Translations under genes and position numbers: made by a program
Notes under the pieces: model-generated
Told to the model about the DNA's origin: nothing
The model's input: the letters and a program-made list of their open reading frames with translations, nothing else
Databases searched by the model: none
Source of the DNA: Gordonia westfalica
Lineage (GTDB): Bacteria > Actinomycetota > Actinomycetes > Mycobacteriales > Mycobacteriaceae
Direction: 5' to 3'
DNA: 64,000 bases
NCBI RefSeq assembly: GCF_900105725.1
Contig: NZ_FNLM01000034.1
Location: 4,216,001 to 4,280,000 of the forward strand
Shown here: positions 44,219 through 53,269 of the stretch, one piece after another
Position numbering within the stretch: position 1 is the first letter of the stretch
Layout of the letters: every line of letters starts with the position of its first letter

Positions 44219-46477
44219 ATGCGAATTCAGGGAATCGGGGTCCCGGACGTTCGCGAGGTGGTGCGATACGACCTATCTGCATCACTCGTGGTATTTCTCG
44301 TGGCCCTGCCATTGTCATTGGGTATTGCGATCGCATCGGGTGCGCCCGTGTTGGCCGGGCTGATAGCGGCGGTCATCGGCGGTGTCGTCGCCGGCCTACT
44401 CGGCGGCAGCCGGTTGCAGGTCTCCGGCCCGGCCGCGGGGCTGACCGTCGTGGTGGCCGACATGATCGCCAGTTTCGGTTGGCGCGTCACGTGTTTCATC
44501 ACCGTGGGTGCCGGAATCCTGCAGCTGCTGTTCGGGATCAGTCGAGTCGCGGGCGCTGCGCTCGGCATCGCTCCGGTCGTGGTGCATGCGATGCTCGCCG
44601 GGATCGGGATAACCATTGCGCTGCAACAGGTCCATGTTCTTCTCGGCGGTAGCTCGGCGAGTGGTGCGTGGGAGAACGTCACCACGCTGCCTGCTGGGAT
44701 CGCCGACGTCAACCTGTCCGACGCCCTTGTCGGTGGAACGGTGATCGCGGTCCTTCTGGCGTGGCCGTTCCTCCCTGCATCGGCGCGCAAGGTGCCGGGT
44801 CCGCTCGTCGCGATCGTCGGTGCGACACTCATGGTGATCGCACTCGGGCTCGACGTCGATCGCATCAGCATCGACGGGAGCTTCTTCGAGGCGATCTCGT
44901 TGCCCGAGCTTCCCGACAATGGCTGGAGCGCAGTTCTTCTCGGCATTCTGACCGTGGCGCTCATCGCGAGCGTCGAGTCGCTGCTGTCGGCGGTGGCGGT
45001 GGACAAGATGCACACCGGACCGCGCGCCGACCTCAACCGCGAGATGTTGGGTCAGGGCAGTGCGAACATCGCCTCGGGTATGCTCGGCGGTCTGCCTGTC
45101 ACCGGCGTCATCGTACGCAGTACCGCCAATGTCGCCGCGGGTGCTCGCACCCGTGCATCGGCGGTGCTGCACGGAGTGTGGGTGCTGGTCTTCGCCGCAC
45201 TGCTGACCGGACTGGTCGAGCAGATCCCGACAGCGGCGCTCGCCGGACTGCTCGTGGTGATCGGTATCCAACTGGTGAAACTGGCGCACATGCGAGTTGC
45301 GCTGCGCACGGGCGACATGTGGGTCTACGGCATCACGGTGACCTCGGTGGTCTTCCTCAACCTGCTGGAGGGCGTCGCCATCGGGCTCGCCGTCGCGATC
45401 GGACTGTTGGTGTGGCGCGTCGTGCGGATCGAGGTGACCTCGGAACCCTCTGGCGCCGAGGGGGCGCGGAAATGGGTTGTGCGCGTACGAGGTTCATTGA
45501 GCTTCCTGTCGCTGCCCAAACTGAACAAGGCGCTGGTCGCCGTGCCCGACGCCGCACACCTGACACTCGAACTCGACACCGACTTCCTCGATCACGCGGC
45601 GTCGGAGATGCTCGAGGACTTCCGCTGGGCCCACGAGGCCGGTGGCGGCACGGTCCTCGTCGTCGAGAAGGGACGTGCACGCCTGTCCGACGCTCCGCGT
45701 CGCCCTCCGCGCCGGCACACCACCGGGTTCGCCGGTCTCACGCCCTGGCGAAGCAGGGTGACCTCGGAATCCGCTGCCGCGCAGGACCGGCCCGCGGCGC
45801 TCCGGTCGATCATGGGAGGTGTGAACGACTACGAGCACGAGCATGCGGACGCACTCCAGGCGATGCTGGCCGACGTCACGGAGACCCAGGACCCGGATTC
45901 GCTGTTCGTGACCTGCGCGGATTCGCGTCTGTTGCCCAACATCATCACCGCCAGCGGCCCGGGCGACCTGTTCACCGTCCGCAACGTCGGAAACCTGATA
46001 CCCGCCGATCCGGGTGACGACGTGTCGGTCGAGGCAGCGCTCGAGTTCGCCGTCGGGGAACTCGGTGTGACCTCGATCGTGGTCTGCGGCCACTCCTCGT
46101 GCGGCGCCATGCACGCACTCCTCGAGGACGAGTCTTCGGTTGTCGGTACCGCGGACATGGTCGAGGCCGGCCCCATCCGCCGATGGTTGCGGCACGCCAT
46201 CCCGAGCCTCGCGGCACTTCGGCTGGGTCATCCCGCCGGTCGTGCCGCCGCGGAGATGGGGCTCGCCGAGGTCGATCAGCTGGCCGTGGTCAACGTGGTC
46301 AAACAGATGGAGACCCTCACCCGGCATCCCCTGGTCGGGCGTGCGGCAGCCGAGTCGCGCGTGAAGATCGTCGGCCTCTATTTCGACATCGCCACCGCCA
46401 GGGTCTTCGAGGTCACTCCCCGGGCTCTCGGACCGGTGACCCACTCGGTGCCGGAGGACATCTCCGCGCGGGGCTGA
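44219..46477 (+). CDS. SulP-type anion transporter fused to beta-carbonic anhydrase
   Basis: 752 residues. The SulP membrane domain (about 15-420) contains LPLSLGIAIASGAPVLAGLI and the late motif NREMLGQGSANIASGMLGGL. A STAS-like region (about 430-500) follows, then a complete beta-carbonic anhydrase (about 545-735) with zinc ligands in TCADSRLLPN and VCGHSSCGAM. The fusion resembles mycobacterial Rv3273. It should import bicarbonate and interconvert it with CO2 at the membrane. ATG 44219 is chosen; a GTG or ATG upstream is less likely. The upstream 190 bp is AT-rich. Confidence 0.93.
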   Translation: MRIQGIGVPDVREVVRYDLSASLVVFLVALPLSLGIAIASGAPVLAGLIAAVIGGVVAGLLGGSRLQVSGPAAGLTVVVADMIASFGWRVTCFITVGAGILQLLFGISRVAGAALGIAPVVVHAMLAGIGITIALQQVHVLLGGSSASGAWENVTTLPAGIADVNLSDALVGGTVIAVLLAWPFLPASARKVPGPLVAIVGATLMVIALGLDVDRISIDGSFFEAISLPELPDNGWSAVLLGILTVALIASVESLLSAVAVDKMHTGPRADLNREMLGQGSANIASGMLGGLPVTGVIVRSTANVAAGARTRASAVLHGVWVLVFAALLTGLVEQIPTAALAGLLVVIGIQLVKLAHMRVALRTGDMWVYGITVTSVVFLNLLEGVAIGLAVAIGLLVWRVVRIEVTSEPSGAEGARKWVVRVRGSLSFLSLPKLNKALVAVPDAAHLTLELDTDFLDHAASEMLEDFRWAHEAGGGTVLVVEKGRARLSDAPRRPPRRHTTGFAGLTPWRSRVTSESAAAQDRPAALRSIMGGVNDYEHEHADALQAMLADVTETQDPDSLFVTCADSRLLPNIITASGPGDLFTVRNVGNLIPADPGDDVSVEAALEFAVGELGVTSIVVCGHSSCGAMHALLEDESSVVGTADMVEAGPIRRWLRHAIPSLAALRLGHPAGRAAAEMGLAEVDQLAVVNVVKQMETLTRHPLVGRAAAESRVKIVGLYFDIATARVFEVTPRALGPVTHSVPEDISARG

Positions 46478-46492
46478 CCGACGGAATAGCCG

Positions 46493-47230
46493 TCAGAACA
46501 TGACCGAGCGGAAATGTGTGACGAGCCGGCCTTTGTCGTAGATGTGGAAGGCGATGCCCGGCGGCTGGCCGCGGTTGACGATCTCGGTGCCCTCGAACGG
46601 CAGATTCAGTGTCGATGCGACACCAGGCGCGAGGCACAGCGGTCGGTCGGCGAAACGGGTGACCGCCGGTGTGTGCGCGTGGCCGCACAGGAACGCGACG
46701 ATGTTGGGGTGGTGCTCGACGAGCGGGATCAGTCGCTCCTCGCCGGTCTGCCGGATCGAATCCATGAAGGGCATGTGCAGCTCGACCGGCGGGTGATGGA
46801 ACGCGATGAAGACAGGTGTGTCCGGGCCCTCGGACTCGAGTTGAGCCGACATCCAGGCGATCGTCCGGTCGTCGAGGTAACCGTCGTTGCGTCCGGGGAT
46901 CGAGCTGTCGCACATCAGGAACAACACGTCGCCGACGCGTCGGGCATGGTTGATCGGTCCCGACGTCTCGGCGCCGAGCAGGGTGGCGCTGAACGGTTCG
47001 CGGACGTCGTGGTTGCCCGCGGTGATGAGGATCGGCAGGGGACTGTCGAGAACGCCGAAGGCCTCTCGGTACTCGCTCGGCGCGCCCTCGTCGGCGATGT
47101 CACCGGTGACCAGCAGGACGTCGATTCCGGCCGCTCGCGCATTGATGTAACTCAGCGTCGACTGGATGCGGCTCCGGTTGAACCGCGTCCCGTTGAAATG
47201 AAGGTCGCTGATGTGGGCGACAACGAACAC
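46493..47230 (-). CDS. cpdA: Class III cyclic-nucleotide phosphodiesterase-like metallophosphoesterase
   Basis: A 245-residue metallophosphoesterase with the full metal set: HISDLHF, VTGDIADEG, GNHDVRE, FHHPP and GHAHTPA. It resembles the mycobacterial cAMP phosphodiesterase Rv0805. The metal site is complete. The substrate is assigned by resemblance only; these enzymes also act on other phosphoesters. Convergent with the SulP fusion. Confidence 0.85.
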   Translation of the reverse strand: MFVVAHISDLHFNGTRFNRSRIQSTLSYINARAAGIDVLLVTGDIADEGAPSEYREAFGVLDSPLPILITAGNHDVREPFSATLLGAETSGPINHARRVGDVLFLMCDSSIPGRNDGYLDDRTIAWMSAQLESEGPDTPVFIAFHHPPVELHMPFMDSIRQTGEERLIPLVEHHPNIVAFLCGHAHTPAVTRFADRPLCLAPGVASTLNLPFEGTEIVNRGQPPGIAFHIYDKGRLVTHFRSVMF

Positions 47231-47396
47231 GAAAAGCTCCTGTCACGGTCACTGACTTCCACGAGGCTAGTCCTAGGGGCGGCCTCCACGCGCACCACGG
47301 GGCCGCCGCGAGTCGAAACACTCTCCACTCCCGATGGTGTGACTCATTCGTCAGACCAATCGGCAGGTCTGATGGCGCACTCGTCCAGGCCGGCGC

Positions 47397-48170
47397 TCAC
47401 GCGGTGAGGGTTCGCCGGAACAGGGCCTCGAGTTCGGCAAAATGATGTTCGCAGGCCTCGTGGTGATATGCGGCGATGTCGGACATCGTGTAACCGTGTG
47501 CGGCACCCGGGTAGACGGTTGCCGAATGCGTGACGCCGCTGGAGATGAGCGCATGCTCGAACTGGGCGACGGCGGTGTGCGGCAGCGACCGGTCCTTGTC
47601 GGCGTGGATGGCGAGCACGAACGCGTCGATGTCGACGAGGTGGAGATGTGGGCTGTCGGCGTCCTCGGTGACGAGTCTGCCGGTGTGGAAGATCCCGACG
47701 GCGGCGACCTCGGTGGGACGGGCCGCCGCCAGATTCAGGGCCAGCCGGCCGCCCATGCAATATCCGGTGACGCCGATCGGGCCGGCCGAGACGCCCGGCA
47801 CCGAGTGCAGCGCGTCGAGATAGGCGACGAGGTCGGCGCGGGCGACGTCGAAGGTCAGGGTGGAGGCCCGGGGCATCGCCCTCTTGAAGAATGCGTCGCG
47901 CGCCTCGGGCAGCAGCAGGTCGTCGGCCGGCGCCCATTCCGCGGCGGTGCCGTCGCGGTAGAAGAGGTGCGGTACCGCGACGACGTAACCCCATGACGCG
48001 ATCCGGTCGGCCATCGCTCGGGTACGGGGGCGCAATCCGATCACGTCGGTGATGAACAGGACACCGGGTAGCGGCGACCCGGCCGCGTCCGCCGGGCGGG
48101 CCACGTACATCTCGGTGTCGCCGTAGGCCGCGGGCACTGTGATCGTCTCGCCGTGTACTGCGGGGGTCAT
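47397..48170 (-). CDS. Dienelactone hydrolase family protein
   Basis: 257 residues with the Cys-Asp-His triad: nucleophile in GYCMGG (about residue 118), Asp in ADKDRSLP, His in GAAHGYTMSD. The family hydrolyses dienelactones and related esters. ATG 48170 follows AGGAGG; the longer frame has no such SD. No aromatic-degradation genes are next to it. Confidence 0.9.
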   Translation of the reverse strand: MTPAVHGETITVPAAYGDTEMYVARPADAAGSPLPGVLFITDVIGLRPRTRAMADRIASWGYVVAVPHLFYRDGTAAEWAPADDLLLPEARDAFFKRAMPRASTLTFDVARADLVAYLDALHSVPGVSAGPIGVTGYCMGGRLALNLAAARPTEVAAVGIFHTGRLVTEDADSPHLHLVDIDAFVLAIHADKDRSLPHTAVAQFEHALISSGVTHSATVYPGAAHGYTMSDIAAYHHEACEHHFAELEALFRRTLTA

Positions 48171-48222
48171 GCGTGACTCCTCCTGGTGTGCTGTTGCATT
48201 CGGGTCGTTCACGTCGAAACCG

Positions 48223-49743
48223 TCAGATTCCGGCCGGTGGCGCGGGTGCGGCGTCGGCACCGCGGGGTCGGTGCCGCGGCAGGAACATCGCCGGTACGAA
48301 GATCACCGCAGTGAGGGCGAACGCGACCCAGAACGCATACCCGAAGGCGTCGGCCAGCAATGGCCCGACGACGGGCATGGCTTCCGGTGGGACGGAACCG
48401 ATCTGATCGGTGCCGCCACCGGAGGCCGGGATTTTGTGGGAGTTCAGCTCGTGGGTCAGTCGCTGCGTCAGCGCCGTGACGAGCAACGCGCTACCCAACG
48501 ACGCGCCGACCTGCTGGATCGCCGAGAGGGTGGGGGCGGCACGGGTCACGACCTCCTTGCTCAGATCGCTGTAGGCGGCCGAGATCGTCGGCATCATCAC
48601 CGAACCCAGGCCCATGCCGCGGACGAAGAGGGCAACACTCAGCCACAGGTAGGAACTGTCGGAGCCCACATGGGTGAACGGATACGTGCCGATCATCGCC
48701 AGCACGACGCCGACGGGGACCACGTATCCGGCGCCGATGCGGTCGGTGATCCGTCCGCCGATCACCATCGCGACGATCGCGCCGAGGCCCTGCGGGGCGA
48801 GCAGCAGGCCCGCGTTCAGCGCGCCCTCACCGCGAACGGTCTGGTAGTAGAGCGGAAGGAGCAGCATGCCGCCGAAGAGCCCGATCGCGACCAGGAACAC
48901 CGACACGGTGCCTGCGGCGAACACCTTGTTGGTGAGGAGCCGGACGTCGACGATCGAGTCCTTGCCCTTGCGCAGACTGTGCCAGGTGTACAGGCCCAGA
49001 CCCACGGCACCGGCGATGAGCCATCCGAGGACATCGGCCTCGCCGAAGCCACCATGGGAGCTCGCGCGCGACAGACCGTAGAGCAGGGAGACCAGGCTGC
49101 CGGAGAGCACGGCGAGGCCGAGGAGGTCGAGACGGTCACGGTCGGGAGCTTTGTCGCCGAACGGCAGTTTCCACACCGCGAGGGCGACCGCGACGAGGCC
49201 GACCGGCACGTTGACCAGGAAGATCCAGTGCCAGCTCGTGTACTCGACGAGCAAGCCGCCGATGACCGGCCCGAGGACGGGGCCGAGAAGCATCGGGACG
49301 CCGAGGATGGCCATCGCCCGGCCGAGCCGGTCGGGTCCTGCGGCGCGGGTGATGATTGCCTGCCCGGCCGGCAGGAGCATGCCTCCGCCGAGACCCTGCA
49401 GGATGCGGAAGACGATCAGGGTCTCGATCGACCACGCCGCCGCACACAGGGCCGAACCCGCGACGAACAGCGTCACCGCGGTGATCCAGGTCGGCTTGGG
49501 TCCGAACCGATCCATCGCCCAGCCGGTGAGCGGGATGACGAGGGCGACGGCGAGGAGATATCCGGTGACCACCCACTGCGTCGTCGACAACGAGGCGTCG
49601 AGTTCGGTGCTCAGCGACTCCAGGGCGACATTGACGATGGTGGTGTCGAGAACCACCATGACCATGCCCGACACGATCACGAGACCGGTCACGATCACGG
49701 AGCGGTCGAGTCTGTTCGACTGTGGCTCGGCGGAATGTGTCAT
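48223..49743 (-). CDS. MFS drug exporter, DHA2 (EmrB/QacA) family
   Basis: 506 residues with about 14 hydrophobic segments. The DHA2 motifs VLDTTIVNVALESL in TM1, GWAMDRFGPKP, RILQGLGGGMLLP and GPVLGPVIGGLL (motif C) are present. Family members are proton-driven exporters of drugs or dyes. The ATG overlaps the ligD stop by one base (TGATG), so it may be co-transcribed with ligD. Substrate unknown. Confidence 0.9.
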   Translation of the reverse strand: MTHSAEPQSNRLDRSVIVTGLVIVSGMVMVVLDTTIVNVALESLSTELDASLSTTQWVVTGYLLAVALVIPLTGWAMDRFGPKPTWITAVTLFVAGSALCAAAWSIETLIVFRILQGLGGGMLLPAGQAIITRAAGPDRLGRAMAILGVPMLLGPVLGPVIGGLLVEYTSWHWIFLVNVPVGLVAVALAVWKLPFGDKAPDRDRLDLLGLAVLSGSLVSLLYGLSRASSHGGFGEADVLGWLIAGAVGLGLYTWHSLRKGKDSIVDVRLLTNKVFAAGTVSVFLVAIGLFGGMLLLPLYYQTVRGEGALNAGLLLAPQGLGAIVAMVIGGRITDRIGAGYVVPVGVVLAMIGTYPFTHVGSDSSYLWLSVALFVRGMGLGSVMMPTISAAYSDLSKEVVTRAAPTLSAIQQVGASLGSALLVTALTQRLTHELNSHKIPASGGGTDQIGSVPPEAMPVVGPLLADAFGYAFWVAFALTAVIFVPAMFLPRHRPRGADAAPAPPAGI

Positions 49744-52148
49744 CAGAGATCTCCGGGGAGCTTGTCCCGGCGGATGCCGCGCCAGCTCGGGTGTCGTAGG
49801 TGGCCGGCGGTGGTCCAGTCCATGAAGCGCACCTCGCCGACGATCTTGGGCAGCACCCAGACCGCGCTCGACGCGATGGGGCGGTCGAGCTTCTCGAGGA
49901 ACGGTGACCGGGAGATCTCCAGCGGCTCGAGTTCCTCGGCGAGAGAGCGCAATTGCGCGTCGGTGAATCCGGTGCCGACGCGGCCCACGTATCGCAGCCC
50001 GGTCTCCTCGGGCAGGCCGAGCAGCAGCGAACCGATGGTGTGTGACCGGTTGCCACGCCCGGGCCGGTACCCGCCGACGACGACCTCGATGTCGCTCCAG
50101 TTCTTGTGTTTCAGCCACTTGGTGGAGCGTCGACCTTGCTGATAGACCGAGTCGCGGCGCTTGGCGACAACACCTTCGAGGTTGTGTTCGCGGCTGTACT
50201 CGACCGCCGCGCTCGCGGGTGTCGGCAGCAGCGGGGGGACGTCGACATACGCCGAGCGGCGGAATGCGGGCGCGAGTTCCTCGAGGAGTTCGCGTCGTAC
50301 CGACCACGGTTTACGCAGCAACGACGTCCCGTTGAGGTAGAGGATGTCGAACAGGTGCAGCTTGAGCGTGTACGGCTCCTCGGTATGCTTGCGCGAGGTG
50401 AAGAGCGTGAAGTTGGTGCGGCCGGTGGAGTCGATGGCCACCGCCTCGCCGTCGAGGACGACGTCCATGAGTCCGAGATCGTCAGCGATGCTTGCGAATT
50501 CGGGGAAATCCTTCGTCATGTCGATCCCCGAGCGGGACGTGAGACGGAACTCGCCGCCTATCGACCGCACCAGGAGCCGGTAACCGTCCCACTTGCCCTC
50601 GAACGCCCAGTCGCGCTCGTCGAGCCTCTCGATCGGCTCGTCGGTCGCGAGCATCGGCCGCGGGTCGGTGAGGCTGTCGGGCACGATGGGGCGTGGTTCG
50701 TCGGTCATGAGGTGGGCGAGCCAGTTCTTGTCGCCGGTGCGGATCAGCGCGTACCTGCCCTGGACGCGCTCACCGTGGAGACGGACAATGACCTCTTTGT
50801 CGCGCCACTTCTCCAGCTCGAAAGTGCCCTTGTCCCAGATCGATACATGACCGCCGCCGTATTCGCCCGCCGGGATGTCGCCCTCGAAGTCGGCGTAGTC
50901 CATCGGATGGTCCTCGGTCTGGACCGCGAGCCGGTTCTGGTCCGGGTCGGTGGGGAGGTTCTTGGGCACGGCCCACGAGACCAGGACCCCGTCGTGTTCG
51001 AGGCGGAAGTCGTAGTGGAGCCGTCGGGCGTGGTGTTCCTGGATGACGAAGATCGGTGCGCGCGGACCGGATTCCGGTTCCGTGTCATCGTCGGACTCCT
51101 CGAGTCGTCGCCGATGTTCCTCGTCGCCGAAGGGTTCCGGGGTCTTCGACTCGTCGCGTTTGCGACGGTACTCACGCAGATTGATGATCTGACCGGCCTG
51201 TGGCTCCGCGTCGGGTCGGGTGTCCGCTTCGTCGGGCGCGTCGTCGGTGGCCGGATCGTCGTCGTACGGCGCGTCGAGTCCATCGAGGAGGTCGCCGACG
51301 TCTGCCACCCGATCGAGGACCTCGGTGTAGAGCAACTGGGCGATCTCGGGATCCGCGATCTCGTCCCAGGTGCGCGGCGCCGCGACCCACGGTTGCTCAC
51401 GTCCGCGTAGCGAGTACGGCGACAGGGTGGTCTTCGAGGCGTTGTTTTGACTCCAGTCGATGAAGACCTTGTCGTCACGGATCTTCTTCGACATGTTGGC
51501 GGTGATGAAATCGCTGTTCTGCCGGGCGAACTCGTTCGCGACCTCCCGCGCGACCTTCCTGGCGGCTTCCGAGCTCACCGGTTTGGGCAGCCGGGCGTAG
51601 ATGTGAATTCCCTTGCCGCCGCTGGTCACCGGGTAGGTGGTGGTGCCGCCCAGCCAGTTCCGGATCTCCATCGCCACGCCCGCGGTCTCGCGCAGGGGGA
51701 CACGCGGACCGGGGTCGAGGTCGAAGACGATACGGTTCGCCATCCGCTCGCCGTCGGGTCCGATCGGGAGTCGCCATTGTGGGACGTGGATCTCGAGCGC
51801 GGCCATCTGGGCGAGCCACACGAGCGCCGCGCGGTCCTCGGCCAGGGCGTATTCGATGACCCGCTCGCTGTGCTGGATGCCGTACCGGCGAACCCACTCC
51901 GGTGCGCTGTCGGGGAGGTCCTTCTCGAAGAACGGCGTCGACTCCACGCCGTTCGGCCAGCGTTTGCGGGTGACGATGCGGTCCTGCAGATGCGGCAGCA
52001 TGACGTCGGCGATGCGCGAGTAGTAGTCGATGACGTCGTACTTGCGGGTCCCGGTCGCCGGATAGAGCACCTTGGAGAGATTGGTGATCGAGATCCGGCG
52101 GCCGTCGACCTCCAGGATCTCTCCGCCTGCCATCCTCCCATTCTCCAC
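49743..52148 (-). CDS. ligD: Multifunctional non-homologous end-joining DNA ligase LigD
   Basis: 801 residues in the mycobacterial domain order. Polymerase/primase domain about 10-290 with HVPQWRLP and FDLDPGP. Phosphoesterase domain about 365-480 with HHARRLHYDFRLEHDG. ATP-dependent ligase domain about 505-790 with the nucleotidyl Lys motif EGKWDGYRL and KHKNW. It fills and seals double-strand breaks with Ku, encoded divergently 95 bp away. ATG 52133 (M6) is an alternative start. Confidence 0.95.
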   Translation of the reverse strand: MENGRMAGGEILEVDGRRISITNLSKVLYPATGTRKYDVIDYYSRIADVMLPHLQDRIVTRKRWPNGVESTPFFEKDLPDSAPEWVRRYGIQHSERVIEYALAEDRAALVWLAQMAALEIHVPQWRLPIGPDGERMANRIVFDLDPGPRVPLRETAGVAMEIRNWLGGTTTYPVTSGGKGIHIYARLPKPVSSEAARKVAREVANEFARQNSDFITANMSKKIRDDKVFIDWSQNNASKTTLSPYSLRGREQPWVAAPRTWDEIADPEIAQLLYTEVLDRVADVGDLLDGLDAPYDDDPATDDAPDEADTRPDAEPQAGQIINLREYRRKRDESKTPEPFGDEEHRRRLEESDDDTEPESGPRAPIFVIQEHHARRLHYDFRLEHDGVLVSWAVPKNLPTDPDQNRLAVQTEDHPMDYADFEGDIPAGEYGGGHVSIWDKGTFELEKWRDKEVIVRLHGERVQGRYALIRTGDKNWLAHLMTDEPRPIVPDSLTDPRPMLATDEPIERLDERDWAFEGKWDGYRLLVRSIGGEFRLTSRSGIDMTKDFPEFASIADDLGLMDVVLDGEAVAIDSTGRTNFTLFTSRKHTEEPYTLKLHLFDILYLNGTSLLRKPWSVRRELLEELAPAFRRSAYVDVPPLLPTPASAAVEYSREHNLEGVVAKRRDSVYQQGRRSTKWLKHKNWSDIEVVVGGYRPGRGNRSHTIGSLLLGLPEETGLRYVGRVGTGFTDAQLRSLAEELEPLEISRSPFLEKLDRPIASSAVWVLPKIVGEVRFMDWTTAGHLRHPSWRGIRRDKLPGDL

Positions 52149-52243
52149 ACCCGGACGTCGAACGGCCGACGATCGCCGCAGAGGTGTCCGCGCCGGTCGC
52201 GTTTGTGCCCGGTTGCCGACGTCTCGCGTGAACTACTGGCAGA

Positions 52244-53209
52244 ATGGCCGACATGCGCTCGATCTGGAAGGGCGATCTCAGCTTTGGCCTGGTGAACGTA
52301 CCGGTCAAGGTCTATTCCGCGACGGAGAGCCACGATCGGAAGTCGTATCAGGTCGACTCCTCCGACGGCACGCGCATCCGCTATCGCCGCGTGCGCGAGG
52401 GAACCGACACCGAGGTGGACTACTCCGACATCGCGAACGCCTACGAGGCGGAGTCGGGCGAGACGGTGGTCCTGACCAAGGACGACCTGTCGACGCTGCC
52501 GGTGCAGAAGAGCCCGGAGATCTCGATCCTGGAGTTCGTGCCGGCCGAACAGGTCGATCCGATCTACTTCGACAAGCCGTATTACCTGGAACCGTCGTCG
52601 AAGTCGCCGAAGGCGTACGTGCTGCTGGCCAAGGCCCTCGAGGAGACCGATCGCTTGGCCATCGCGTCGTTCACCCTGCGCAATCGCACTCGGGTCGCGG
52701 CGCTGCGCGTCGTCGACGGGGTGATGACCCTGCAGACACTCCTGTGGCCGGATGAAGTGCGCAAACCCGACTTCGGGTTCCTCGACGAGGACACCGAGAT
52801 CCGTGACCAGGAACTGAAGATGGCGGCGTCGCTGATCGAGTCGATGGCCTCCGACTACGACCCGTCGGAGTTCGAGGACACCTACCAGAACGAGCTGTCC
52901 AAACTCATCGAGGCGAAAGCCGAGGGCAGCGAGGCGTTCCCGGAGCCGGACGAGGAGAAGCCGGACGAAGAGGACTCGGAGGTCGCCGATCTGCTTGCCG
53001 CCCTGCGCGCCTCGGTGAAGGACCGGGGAGACTCCGACGACGGGTCCGAGGAGTCGGACACGGCCGCGAAGTCCCCGGCGAAGAAGGCCGCCAAGAAGGC
53101 TCCCGCGAAGAAGGCCGCGGCGAAGAAGACCACCGCGAAGAAGGCCACCGCCAAGAAGACCACCGCCAAGAAGGCGCCGGCCAAGAAGGCCTCCCGAAAA
53201 GCCAGCTGA
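52244..53209 (+). CDS. ku: Non-homologous end-joining protein Ku
   Basis: 321 residues. The bacterial Ku core spans about 5-255 (SIWKGDLSFGLVNVPVKVYS at the start, then the bridge domain). An acidic linker and then a Lys/Ala-rich tail of about 45 residues made of PAKKA/TAKKT repeats follow. Ku binds DNA ends and recruits LigD. The basic tail is longer than the minimal Ku and may bind DNA. ATG 52253 is an alternative start. Confidence 0.95.
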   Translation: MADMRSIWKGDLSFGLVNVPVKVYSATESHDRKSYQVDSSDGTRIRYRRVREGTDTEVDYSDIANAYEAESGETVVLTKDDLSTLPVQKSPEISILEFVPAEQVDPIYFDKPYYLEPSSKSPKAYVLLAKALEETDRLAIASFTLRNRTRVAALRVVDGVMTLQTLLWPDEVRKPDFGFLDEDTEIRDQELKMAASLIESMASDYDPSEFEDTYQNELSKLIEAKAEGSEAFPEPDEEKPDEEDSEVADLLAALRASVKDRGDSDDGSEESDTAAKSPAKKAAKKAPAKKAAAKKTTAKKATAKKTTAKKAPAKKASRKAS

Positions 53210-53269
53210 TCGTGCTCTCCCGCGGATATTCGCTGGCCTGAGACCCGCCGCGTCCGGCAAGCTCGAAGG

